From Bacteroidales bacterium (GTDB taxonomy: Bacteria > Bacteroidota > Bacteroidia > Bacteroidales > VadinHA17): a stretch of DNA of 7,543 nt. Shown here in pieces: positions 1 through 7,279 of this stretch. Within the stretch, counting starts at the first letter, position 1; the number at the start of each line of letters is the position of its first letter. The DNA is taken from NCBI GenBank assembly GCA_025455535.1, contig JALOMM010000066.1, positions 1-7,543 on the forward strand, given 5' to 3'. A program made the position numbers and the translations under genes. The notes under the pieces are model-generated. The model saw only the letters and a list, made by a program, of their open reading frames with translations, did no database searches and was not told the origin of the DNA.

Positions 1-630
1 TGATGCGCTCCCACATGCGGTCGGAGTAGAAAAGGCCATAGTCGATACCGGACCGATCTTGTCGTAGTGATTTTTGAGGGTGACTGAAGCGTCTTCCAGG
101 GGAGCACATGTGTCAACAACAATATCAGCAATGTCGAATATCGTCTTCCCCGAGGTGTGCCTTGTCTTTTTTCCCATGGCTGCAGCCGCCGAACCGAAGA
201 CCACCACTTTCATCCCTTTCTTCTTCGATTCGAGGGCTATGTCAATATTTACGTTGTTAATACCTGAATGGGAGAAGAGCCACATAGTGTCACGTTCATC
301 AAAGGTATAACCTTTCATGATCTCGACTCCGTATCCTTCAACCCTCTCAAGAAACACAAACTGATGGACCCCCATTTCGCCGGTGATGTGTGTGAAGAAG
401 CTCAGGGGTATCTCTATCATGGGGTGGAACCCGACAAATCCTCCAATCCTGGGATACATCTCCTCAATAGGCAGGGTCGCATGGCCGCAGCCAAATGTGT
501 GCACCCACCTCCCGCATTCAATTGATTCTGCCATCACCTCCGCAGCCTTGCGGATGTTTTCCGTCTGAGTTTCCTCAATCCGGGACATAACGCCCCTGGC
601 GTTCTTAAGCCATTCATTCGCTAACATCAT
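1..630 (-). CDS. SIS-domain phosphosugar-binding protein (COG4821/UPF0309-like), C-terminus cut by window edge
   Basis: The frame stays open for 210 codons, from the ATG at 630 to the left edge. Residues 43-50 (VHTFGCGH) form the first strand and sugar-phosphate loop of the SIS fold. Residues 118-128 (LFSHSGINNVN) match the second SIS loop with its Ser/Gly/Asn pattern. HTSGKTIFDIAD at 158-169 and KIGPVSTMAF at 191-200 are typical of the family of stand-alone phosphosugar-binding SIS proteins, usually about 240-250 residues, so some 35-40 residues are probably missing. It should be a cytoplasmic protein that binds, isomerises or deaminates a phosphorylated sugar; the exact reaction is not known for most of this family. 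It starts 8 bases after the transporter's stop codon and is the last gene seen in the operon. A second ATG follows directly at 627 and could be the true start; no ribosome-binding site decides between them. Family assignment is firm, substrate is not. Confidence 0.88.
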   Translation of the reverse strand, partial: MMLANEWLKNARGVMSRIEETQTENIRKAAEVMAESIECGRWVHTFGCGHATLPIEEMYPRIGGFVGFHPMIEIPLSFFTHITGEMGVHQFVFLERVEGYGVEIMKGYTFDERDTMWLFSHSGINNVNIDIALESKKKGMKVVVFGSAAAAMGKKTRHTSGKTIFDIADIVVDTCAPLEDASVTLKNHYDKIGPVSTMAFSTPTACGSAS

Positions 631-638
631 ATATCCGA

Positions 639-1802
639 TTAAATTACTGGTTTACTGGTTTTCAGCTTCTTAAAGACAATGAGACCTAAAGTGATCATAA
701 CAATTAGTTCAACAGACTGCACTGCCGGCAGAGTTTTCACTCCGAATTTTTCCACTATCAGCCCCATCGAGAAATTAATGAGCATGTTTCCGAGGAGGGC
801 GATGGTGAAGGCCAGGCTGAAGGCGGTGCCTGAGAGGTTCGGGTACCTGTTTCCGACGAAACCGAGCATAATGGGAAATCCGCCTGCAAGGCCCGCTCCC
901 AGTATCAGCAATCCGGCTGCGGACTGGAACAAAGTCTTGCCGGTCACTATTGTTATGAGTGCAATAATCAGTATTCCGAATGATATGACCAGCAGTCTCT
1001 TCTCCGGCACATTCCTGAATATGCTGCCAATCATCAGGCGCATTATTGTCATCCCTGCAACATATGCTGAAAGACCCATCAGTGCACTGCTCTGTTGCAC
1101 TGAAAACCTGTCGATGAGGTACGTGGTTGTCCAGTTGTTCACCAGGGCCTCAAAAGCGCTCTGAAAGAAGAGAAAGAAGGCAATGAGGAGAAGTGTTTCA
1201 TCCCTGAAGAGTGCGAGCATCTGTCTCGCAGATGCGCCTCCCGACAGTTTGGCCGGGGGATACTTAATAACGAGGAACAGTATTGCCGCAGCCAGGGCAA
1301 TAAAACCTGTAAGTGATACTATGACATCGAACTTAAAGGCTTTTTCAAGCACGCCCAGAAGGATAGGCATGCCCAGGGCGCCGAAGCCGAAGAACATGCC
1401 CAGCAGGCTCAGGTCGGCCCCCTTGCCTGAGGTGCTGATGTCAGACACCAGGGCGCTGGTGGCACCGTTGAGTGCACCTCCGCCCAGCCCGATGAGGAAG
1501 ATGAAGATGTTCAGAATTCCAGTTGATGGAGAGAACGCCAGTCCCTGGAAGCCTGCGAACATCATCACGGCTGCCGTTGTCATAAGAGGCTTGTATCCAA
1601 ATCTGTCACACAGTGGTCCGAACAGGAGTGAACCGGCAAGTACGCCCAGCGGCAGTATTGAGAAGAGGGTCCCGGCAGCTACAGCATCAAGCGAATATTT
1701 CTCTTTGAGATCGGGCAGGATAGCCCCGAGGGTTATAAGGCCGATACCGAAGAGGAGCATTCCAAGGCAGGCAGACCAGAAGACCGTTCGTTTACTGTAC
1801 AT
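639..1802 (-). CDS. Major facilitator superfamily sugar permease, 12 membrane segments
   Basis: This 387-residue protein is almost wholly hydrophobic, with about twelve membrane helices in two six-helix halves joined by a cytoplasmic loop near residues 180-202. The MFS signature motif A is intact at residues 62-71 (GPLCDRFGYK), between helices 2 and 3. The glycine-rich stretch GLGGGALNGATSALVSD (105-121) and the FFGFGALGMPILLG segment (137-150) resemble sugar symporters of the FucP/NagP type, though it is shorter than FucP (about 430 residues). It most likely imports a sugar across the inner membrane by proton or sodium symport. Neighbours suggest N-acetylglucosamine, mannose or a small oligosaccharide containing them; the sequence alone does not settle which. 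It begins 2 bases after the kinase stop, which implies translational coupling. No Shine-Dalgarno is visible. Transporter class is certain; substrate is inference. Confidence 0.93.
   Translation of the reverse strand: MYSKRTVFWSACLGMLLFGIGLITLGAILPDLKEKYSLDAVAAGTLFSILPLGVLAGSLLFGPLCDRFGYKPLMTTAAVMMFAGFQGLAFSPSTGILNIFIFLIGLGGGALNGATSALVSDISTSGKGADLSLLGMFFGFGALGMPILLGVLEKAFKFDVIVSLTGFIALAAAILFLVIKYPPAKLSGGASARQMLALFRDETLLLIAFFLFFQSAFEALVNNWTTTYLIDRFSVQQSSALMGLSAYVAGMTIMRLMIGSIFRNVPEKRLLVISFGILIIALITIVTGKTLFQSAAGLLILGAGLAGGFPIMLGFVGNRYPNLSGTAFSLAFTIALLGNMLINFSMGLIVEKFGVKTLPAVQSVELIVMITLGLIVFKKLKTSKPVI
644..659. repeat. Perfect 8-bp tandem duplication at the 3' end of the transporter gene
   Basis: The octamer TTACTGGT (plus strand) occurs twice back to back. 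It lies inside the last codons of the transporter gene, where the two copies are read in different frames and encode the C-terminal TSKPVI. Removing one copy would shift the frame at the tail. It looks like a slippage or duplication product and has no evident regulatory role. Confidence 0.6.
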
Positions 1803-1804
1803 GT

Positions 1805-2776
1805 TCAGATTGTTTGTCGTTTGATACCGGATATCTTTTTCATAGCCAGGTAGCCGGCCCCAAGAACTCCTGCGTCACCGGAAAGGGCTGTTGGCTCAAA
1901 TGTCACCTGTTTGATGCTTATCGGCTGTGCCCATTTTTCCGCTTCGGCCATGATCTCAGGTATAAGCCCGGCAGCCGGCCCGAATACTCCGCCGCCAAAG
2001 ATTATCTTTTCAGGATTGAGGAGGCTTACAAAGTTTGCAGCAGCCATTCCCCAGTATTCAACTGCCTGCCTTATAATTATCTCAGCAATCCTGTCTCCCT
2101 CTTTCCATCCCCTGAACACATCCTCGGCCGTAAGTTTACGGTGTTTCATCTCGTGCAGTATACCGGCATATTCAGGGTCGGAATGAAGGAGCTCTTCGGT
2201 CCGCCGGGCGATACCCTCTCCTGAAGCATAGTACTCAAAGTGTCCGCAGTTTTTATACCTGCTGTCAAAGGGTCTGCTGAGTGCCATCCATCCTGTTGCA
2301 CCGGCAATGTCATGGGCACCGTGCAGTATCTCTCCGTTTACCATTATTCCGGCACCTATACCTGTTCCCACTGCAATAAAAACAGCATTCCTGCATCCTT
2401 TTGCATTGCCCTTCCAGACCTCGGCAGAGATATAGCATGCCCTGTCGCTTTCTATTGTCACCGGGGTGTGGCCGGCGACCCCTTTTATCTCGCGAAGCAG
2501 AGGGTAGTCATCCCATCCCGGAATGTTCGGGGCCCATACAGTACCGGCTGCCTGGCGGCTTATGCCCGGGACAGAGAGACCAATGGCCTTAACACGATGA
2601 CCCAGGCTCTCTGCTTCTGCAATTATTTTTGCTGCTCCGACGGTGATCAGTTCACCGACATCGGTGCCGGTCCGGTTGTCAATTGCGGTAATTTCCCTGA
2701 TGTGTACATCCCCGTTGTGGTCAAAAACTGCAAAGGCAATCTTTGTTCCCCCTATATCTATTCCCAGAAGTGCCAT
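1805..2776 (-). CDS. ROK-family sugar kinase with degenerate zinc motif
   Basis: The 323-residue protein has the ROK kinase layout. The phosphate-binding motif GIDIGGTK is at 5-12. The catalytic aspartate is D111 in IESDRACYISAE (108-119). The second ATP loop is VGTGIGAGIMVNGE (136-149), and the C-terminal NPEKIIFGGGV is at 254-264. It should phosphorylate a hexose or N-acetylhexosamine in the cytoplasm using ATP. Next to nagA, GlcNAc is the best guess; ManNAc, mannose or glucose remain possible. The usual structural zinc site is altered: the AGExGH histidine is tryptophan (TGW, 161-163), and the CxCGxxGC cluster has become SRYKNCGHFE (172-181), keeping one cysteine (C177) and H179. The ASGEGI segment that follows (184-189) is preserved, so this looks like a subfamily trait and not gene decay. 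It starts 4 bases downstream of the last base of the nagA stop and ends 2 bases before the transporter start. Confidence 0.93.
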   Translation of the reverse strand: MALLGIDIGGTKIAFAVFDHNGDVHIREITAIDNRTGTDVGELITVGAAKIIAEAESLGHRVKAIGLSVPGISRQAAGTVWAPNIPGWDDYPLLREIKGVAGHTPVTIESDRACYISAEVWKGNAKGCRNAVFIAVGTGIGAGIMVNGEILHGAHDIAGATGWMALSRPFDSRYKNCGHFEYYASGEGIARRTEELLHSDPEYAGILHEMKHRKLTAEDVFRGWKEGDRIAEIIIRQAVEYWGMAAANFVSLLNPEKIIFGGGVFGPAAGLIPEIMAEAEKWAQPISIKQVTFEPTALSGDAGVLGAGYLAMKKISGIKRQTI

Positions 2777-2779
2777 TAT

Positions 2780-3892
2780 TCAGTCAATGAAATTCATTTT
2801 TTCGTTATGGAAGAGCCCCTTGAGCTTAAAGTCACTGTCAAGTGCTATCAGGTCGGCCCTGCATCCCGGAAGAATCTTGCCTCGGTCAGATACCTTTATG
2901 AGTGATGCAGGGTAAAGGGTAGCCATTCTCAAGGCTTCTTCGGGATGTATACCTGCATGGTCAACACAGTTCCTTACTGCTCCGAGCATTGTGAGGTTGG
3001 CTCCTGACATTGTTCCGTCCGGCAGAGTGAAACGGTCATTCTGTCTCACATGCTGATAGGTCCCGCGGTCATTCTCCTCAACGGCGTCAGAGACCAGAAA
3101 AAGCCTCTCCTTCATTATCTTCTTGCTTATTATCAGCATATTGAAGTCAACGTGAATGCCGTCAGCAATAATACTGGCACAGGCCTTTTCAGAATTGAAT
3201 GTCGCCCCCGGCAGACCCGGATCACGGTGATGAACAGGTGACATGGCATTAAAGAGATGTGTAGAGGTCTCTATGCCCCACTCAAATCCCTGTGTGGCTT
3301 CCCTGAAGGTGGCATTGCTGTGTCCTGCCGCCACGGTCACTCCGTGGTCTCTCATAATTGTTATGATCTCACGTGTGCATACCTCAGGGGCTACTGTCAT
3401 CATCCTTATTACTCCGTCTGCCTCTCTCAGAAGCGCAAGCAGATCTTCGGCAGAGGGCTTCCTGATCAGTTCCCTGGCATGAGCGCCTCTCTTGGCCAGG
3501 CTGATATAAGGGCCTTCAAGATGAAGCCCCAGGACAGCAGAATGGGGATTTTCCTTAATGACCCTGAAAGCAGCGGAGTAAACTTCATGGCTGTTTGTGG
3601 GCAGTGCGATGAGAAAGCCTGTCGTGCCGCTGTTTAAGATAGCTCCGGTCATGGCTTCCAGTGCCTCAGGAGCAGGGTTTGCTGAGAAAAGAAATCCGCC
3701 TCCGCCGGCTATCTGAAGATCAATAAGCCCGGCAGTGACAAGAAAACCCTGGCAGTCAGTCACAGTTACTCCTGAGGTGATCGCGTCAGCTTTTGCAAAA
3801 CCGGTGATCCTGCCGTTTTCGATCAGCAGGGATCTGTCACGGATTATCTCCGTGCCCGTGAAAAACTGAGCATTGGTAAGTACAGCTGCCAT
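2780..3892 (-). CDS. nagA: N-acetylglucosamine-6-phosphate deacetylase
   Basis: The 370-residue amidohydrolase removes acetate from GlcNAc-6-phosphate to give glucosamine-6-phosphate in the cytoplasm. Its length is close to E. coli NagA (382). Metal ligands are visible as E126 (HLEGP, 124-128), H191 (GHSNAT) and H212 (THLFNAM), and the catalytic aspartate as D269 (VSDA). Substrate-contact residues matching those of E. coli are H138 (KRGAH), R223 (HRDPGLPG) and H247 (DGIHVD). The first metal motif HxH found in two-metal amidohydrolases is absent: the segment reads GLIDLQIAGGGG (55-66), with Q60 as in the E. coli enzyme, so a single-metal site is expected. The Asn after that Gln in E. coli (LNG) is Ala here. 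The C-terminal LRMATLYPAS (321-330) is also typical. It follows the GH38 gene after 16 bases. Identification is firm; acetylated galactosamine or mannosamine phosphates are less likely substrates. Confidence 0.95.
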   Translation of the reverse strand: MAAVLTNAQFFTGTEIIRDRSLLIENGRITGFAKADAITSGVTVTDCQGFLVTAGLIDLQIAGGGGFLFSANPAPEALEAMTGAILNSGTTGFLIALPTNSHEVYSAAFRVIKENPHSAVLGLHLEGPYISLAKRGAHARELIRKPSAEDLLALLREADGVIRMMTVAPEVCTREIITIMRDHGVTVAAGHSNATFREATQGFEWGIETSTHLFNAMSPVHHRDPGLPGATFNSEKACASIIADGIHVDFNMLIISKKIMKERLFLVSDAVEENDRGTYQHVRQNDRFTLPDGTMSGANLTMLGAVRNCVDHAGIHPEEALRMATLYPASLIKVSDRGKILPGCRADLIALDSDFKLKGLFHNEKMNFID

Positions 3893-3908
3893 GTGAATCT
3901 TTTCCGTA

Positions 3909-6900
3909 CTAAGGTAGCATGATTCTGAAGAATTTTGACTCCAGCGGCATGAGCTTCATCACCTGTGAAGAAACTGGCCGGCCTGTTGCGTCAACCTCTG
4001 TTACCTGAAGGTCTGTTCCCGTGATGCCGTTCTTAAGATTCAGCGCCGTCTCTTCTCTGCCTGTCTCACGAAGATGGGCTATCAGTGATTTGCCGTCATC
4101 AGAAGGCCTGATGCTTATAAGGACCACATTCTGAGGCCATCCGCTGATGAATGATCCGTAACTCATGTCATCTCCGGGACCGTCACCTGGAATTATGCGG
4201 GTCAGGAACGGGACCCTTGTTCCCCATCCGAACTGTGTCGCAAACCTGTCTGACGCATCAGATGAGGAGGTTATATTGTAAGTCCATGTATGGCCTCCTC
4301 TCTGGTCAGCATTGAAATTGGTCACCCAGTAGTTGTTCATCGGCCACGAGTAGAGATGAGTGCCCTGCGGCATTGCTCCGGCCCTGTACCTGCCTGTATT
4401 GATTGCACCGAACTGCCAGAGAGGCATTTCACCGCAACCGATCACCATCTGGCTTGCAGCATTGCGTACTGCTGTGAAATTCTGCACGGTATACCAGTCG
4501 TTTGATGACCCTGTGATCTGATCTTTGCCTGTCTCAATGACACCTCCTGCAACCTCCGTAAAATGTTTCCCCCCTTCAAGAGCGAAGGGAAAAGCAATAT
4601 AGAAGCTCTCGGGGTCTGTAATGCTTTTCTTGACGATCGAATAATCAAGATCTATCCGTTTTTCAGTATTGAACAGTTTTATTTCAAAGCTGTATCCTCT
4701 CGGTCCTATCGCCGTCTCCGATTCGCCAATGAATTTTATGGTGTTCCATATCTCACCCTCCTCTGCATGATCAAAATACACTGTATCAAGAGGGTATCTT
4801 GCGAAGTCATTGAGCATCCTGCTCTCCATCTGTGACCTGTTGCCCAGTTTCTCAAGGATGAATTCGCCCATGCCGTATGGCGCATCAGGGTCTGTCAGTT
4901 CTTTCCCGAGCTCCTTGTCATACAGGGATTTTATGACTCCCCGTGACCTGTCGGTCTCAATGCGGTACCATTTGTTTTCCATAACGGTGACGGACTCATC
5001 CTGGCTCTGTTCAACGGGCTCTTCAGCCCTGATGAGGAACTTACCGTATCCGAACGCCGGGATATCCCTGAACCATATGGCCCAGTATGTGCCATCTGAC
5101 CGGTACCATAACGGCTGTGTTGCAAGGCGCATTCCCTCACGGTCATATATCCCCGCTCTCTTACCCCTGGGAACTATCTGATGATCGATGTAAACGATGG
5201 CCATTCCTGCTCTGTTCCAGTTAAGGGTATTGAAAACCACGATGGAAGGGACCTCTTCTCTGGCGAACATGCTCTGCAGCAGACCCATTGCCGATTCTCC
5301 CAGCATGGTGGTCCTGCGGTTTGCTTCCCAGGCATACGACTCTTTCATCGCTCTCTGTTCCATGGTGGGTTTGCTGTAGGGCTCGCGCACACTCTCTGAA
5401 TATCCCGTAGTGTGTTCCGTATAGAAGAGCAGGGCATTATTTGCCAGGTCAATGTTCATCCCTGTCTCTGCCGGGAGGGGGATATCTGCCATGGCAGCCA
5501 TTGAGAGGCCGGCCATATTGGCTTTCAGTGTCGCCGCTGAACTTCTTGTGACGGCCACCTCGCGTGCTGATGCTCCGAAACCGTCAGTCCACCAGTCTGG
5601 CCATGCCCCTCGTATCACCGGGAATTCAGCGGAATGGGCCTGCTCCATGCCGGCAAAAAATGACTCGGCAGTTGAGGTTGTAAGCTTCGGCCAGTCGAAG
5701 AGGTCGTTCCATTCTTTTATAAGGTCACTCATGAAGGTAGACGGCGGGGAGTTATCAGTCAGGTAACCGGAGTGCTGTATGGCCATCTCATTATACGGAT
5801 AGTCTTTAGAGGCGAGGCTGATGAGATAATTAAGGAGGTTGTTCTTGAACTTGTCAATATCACCCGACTGTATCTCCATCACCGTATTGCCAGTCATGTA
5901 ATGCTCTGCCCTGAATGTGAGCATCCGTTTTCCTGAAGGCGATTCCCACCAGAACATGGTAGGCTTGTCAAAACAAATGAGGGCACGGTGTCCGTGCGTT
6001 CCCATATTCAGGTATTTAACACCAAGCCTGTCATAATAATCATTCAGACACCACCCGATACCGTTGACATCATTCTGCATTGCCAGCTTAACCGGAATTC
6101 CGTGCGACTTGATTCTCCCAAGGGCATCGAGCGAGGCTGCCAGTATCTGTTCATCAGGCAATTCGTCAAAATTGAGTATCATCCCGGTAACTTCAATCCT
6201 TCCTTCGGCGATTCTCTTTTTGAGTCTTTCTATCTGGCCAGCCGGTCTGCATTTGAGATATTCGTCAACAGCCCACGAAGTCTCGCAGGTCCATCTGAAC
6301 TTTGCATTTTCAGGGTAACCGTCAGTGGCATCACAGTAATCGAGAGCATAATCGATATATCTCAGGTGCTCGGCAAGTATTTCCGTCTGTGAGCGGGTGT
6401 ATCCTATATCAGTATGAGAATGCTGGATGAAGCTAATCGTCCATTTTCTTACCGGATCGAGGGTCACGGTATTGTTAAGTGTAAAGTCACCTGCAACTAC
6501 CTTTAGTTTCACTTTCGCAGGTTTGGTCACTGCCGGGAGCCCCAGGTTAACCGCATTGTAACCGAACTTAAGAGGAGTTGATTTCAACAGCCTGCCGTTG
6601 GCATAAATCTCTGCATCAGTATCTTCCCCGAAATAAAATATCGCAGCTTCAACAAGCTGAAGCGGTGAGCCGTCGTTTTTCAATATCGCCGGGAAAGCAT
6701 TCAGTGAGACACCTGTCCTTACCGGTTTTCTGAATGTCATATACCATGAACTGAGACTTGAGGCACTGCCCGTAACCCTGATCTTCAGCGGCACGCCAGC
6801 CTTCACCCTGTCAGCCGGCAGACGCAAGATCATGTACCCGTGATGGTCGCCATGCTGGTCAATCATTATTGAGCGGAACGCAAGCGATGATCCACCTTCT

Positions 6901-7271
6901 CCGCTGATATCCCATTCTGAGCGGGTGTCAGTATAAAATGAGAAGCTCTGAACCCCGTCAACTGACAGGTCCATTCTTGCAGAGCCCGGACCGGAACCGA
7001 TGGCTGCTATCCATACGAAGGCAGCATACCTCTCATTTATCTTCTCCCTGACTGCTTCAGTCTCCCACTCCATGAAATCCTTTCCGCTGGTAGCCCTGAT
7101 GAGGATGCTTTCACGGAGACCCGGAATGCACGAGTGATACTCAAAATCAAGTCCTGATATTTTCCTGGCATAACCGTTGACCATATGGTCTTCAGGTGTG
7201 AAAAATGACTGGCCGGCAGCTGTCACGGATGCCAGAACCAGAAGGCTGAGAATAATTGATAAGTTCTTCAT
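3909..7271 (-). CDS. Secreted glycoside hydrolase family 38 protein, putative alpha-mannosidase
   Basis: This 1120-residue protein begins with a Sec signal peptide, so it acts in the periplasm or outside the cell. Residues of about 30-275 form an extra, apparently beta-rich domain of unknown role. The GH38 catalytic domain then starts with FIQHSHTDIGYT (281-292), where H286 and D288 match the first two zinc ligands. AMQNDVNGIGW (397-407) is the likely nucleophile region with D401, replacing the usual D-x-F-G-H. FYTEHTTGYSES (616-627) matches the HHDAITGTS motif and supplies H620 as the last zinc ligand. The middle and C-terminal sugar-hydrolase domains follow: VVFNTLNWNRAG (678-689), WYRIETDRSRGVIKSLYDKE (768-787) and SWPMNNYWVTNFNADQ (975-990). 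GH38 enzymes are retaining alpha-mannosidases that act on N-glycans and other mannosides; linkage cannot be read here. The gene starts 8 bases after the ManA-like stop. The class is firm; the subfamily is divergent and the substrate unproven. Confidence 0.92.
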   Translation of the reverse strand: MKNLSIILSLLVLASVTAAGQSFFTPEDHMVNGYARKISGLDFEYHSCIPGLRESILIRATSGKDFMEWETEAVREKINERYAAFVWIAAIGSGPGSARMDLSVDGVQSFSFYTDTRSEWDISGEGGSSLAFRSIMIDQHGDHHGYMILRLPADRVKAGVPLKIRVTGSASSLSSWYMTFRKPVRTGVSLNAFPAILKNDGSPLQLVEAAIFYFGEDTDAEIYANGRLLKSTPLKFGYNAVNLGLPAVTKPAKVKLKVVAGDFTLNNTVTLDPVRKWTISFIQHSHTDIGYTRSQTEILAEHLRYIDYALDYCDATDGYPENAKFRWTCETSWAVDEYLKCRPAGQIERLKKRIAEGRIEVTGMILNFDELPDEQILAASLDALGRIKSHGIPVKLAMQNDVNGIGWCLNDYYDRLGVKYLNMGTHGHRALICFDKPTMFWWESPSGKRMLTFRAEHYMTGNTVMEIQSGDIDKFKNNLLNYLISLASKDYPYNEMAIQHSGYLTDNSPPSTFMSDLIKEWNDLFDWPKLTTSTAESFFAGMEQAHSAEFPVIRGAWPDWWTDGFGASAREVAVTRSSAATLKANMAGLSMAAMADIPLPAETGMNIDLANNALLFYTEHTTGYSESVREPYSKPTMEQRAMKESYAWEANRRTTMLGESAMGLLQSMFAREEVPSIVVFNTLNWNRAGMAIVYIDHQIVPRGKRAGIYDREGMRLATQPLWYRSDGTYWAIWFRDIPAFGYGKFLIRAEEPVEQSQDESVTVMENKWYRIETDRSRGVIKSLYDKELGKELTDPDAPYGMGEFILEKLGNRSQMESRMLNDFARYPLDTVYFDHAEEGEIWNTIKFIGESETAIGPRGYSFEIKLFNTEKRIDLDYSIVKKSITDPESFYIAFPFALEGGKHFTEVAGGVIETGKDQITGSSNDWYTVQNFTAVRNAASQMVIGCGEMPLWQFGAINTGRYRAGAMPQGTHLYSWPMNNYWVTNFNADQRGGHTWTYNITSSSDASDRFATQFGWGTRVPFLTRIIPGDGPGDDMSYGSFISGWPQNVVLISIRPSDDGKSLIAHLRETGREETALNLKNGITGTDLQVTEVDATGRPVSSQVMKLMPLESKFFRIMLP
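7212..7271 (-). other. Sec signal peptide of the GH38 protein
   Basis: The first 20 residues show a lysine at position 2, a leucine/isoleucine/valine core (4-16) and an AAG end followed by Gln, so signal peptidase I cleavage probably lies between G20 and Q21. There is no cysteine at the cleavage region, so it is not a lipoprotein. None of the other complete genes in the operon has a cleavable signal, which separates extracytoplasmic hydrolysis from cytoplasmic metabolism. Confidence 0.85.
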
Positions 7272-7279
7272 CGCATTTT

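Noticed and set aside
74..310. Plus-strand open frames near the left edge (also 268-525 and 383-568)
   Set aside because: They lie wholly opposite the SIS-domain gene, whose conserved motifs explain the sequence.
1183..1824. Long plus-strand open frame of 213 codons opposite the transporter
   Set aside because: It is antisense to a clear MFS gene with motif A. Its translation is rich in Pro, Ser and Arg with no recognisable domain, as expected for a shadow frame.
2240..2905. Plus-strand open frame of 221 codons spanning the kinase and nagA ends
   Set aside because: It crosses two well-supported opposite-strand genes and is full of Cys and Tyr without any domain pattern.
3257..3637. Plus-strand open frame of 126 codons inside nagA
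   Set aside because: The opposite strand carries conserved NagA metal and substrate motifs over the same bases.
3893..3908. Possible promoter or terminator in the 16-base gap between GH38 and nagA
   Set aside because: The gap is too short for a promoter with spacing, and no inverted repeat or T-run terminator is seen.
4442..4648. Minus-strand out-of-frame open frames inside the GH38 gene (also 4931-5146)
   Set aside because: They overlap conserved GH38 C-terminal coding sequence in another frame and show no protein-like features.
7272..7279. The A-rich run before the GH38 start as a Shine-Dalgarno or terminator element
   Set aside because: It has no GGAGG-like core and no stem. A-rich leaders before starts are ordinary in Bacteroidota.
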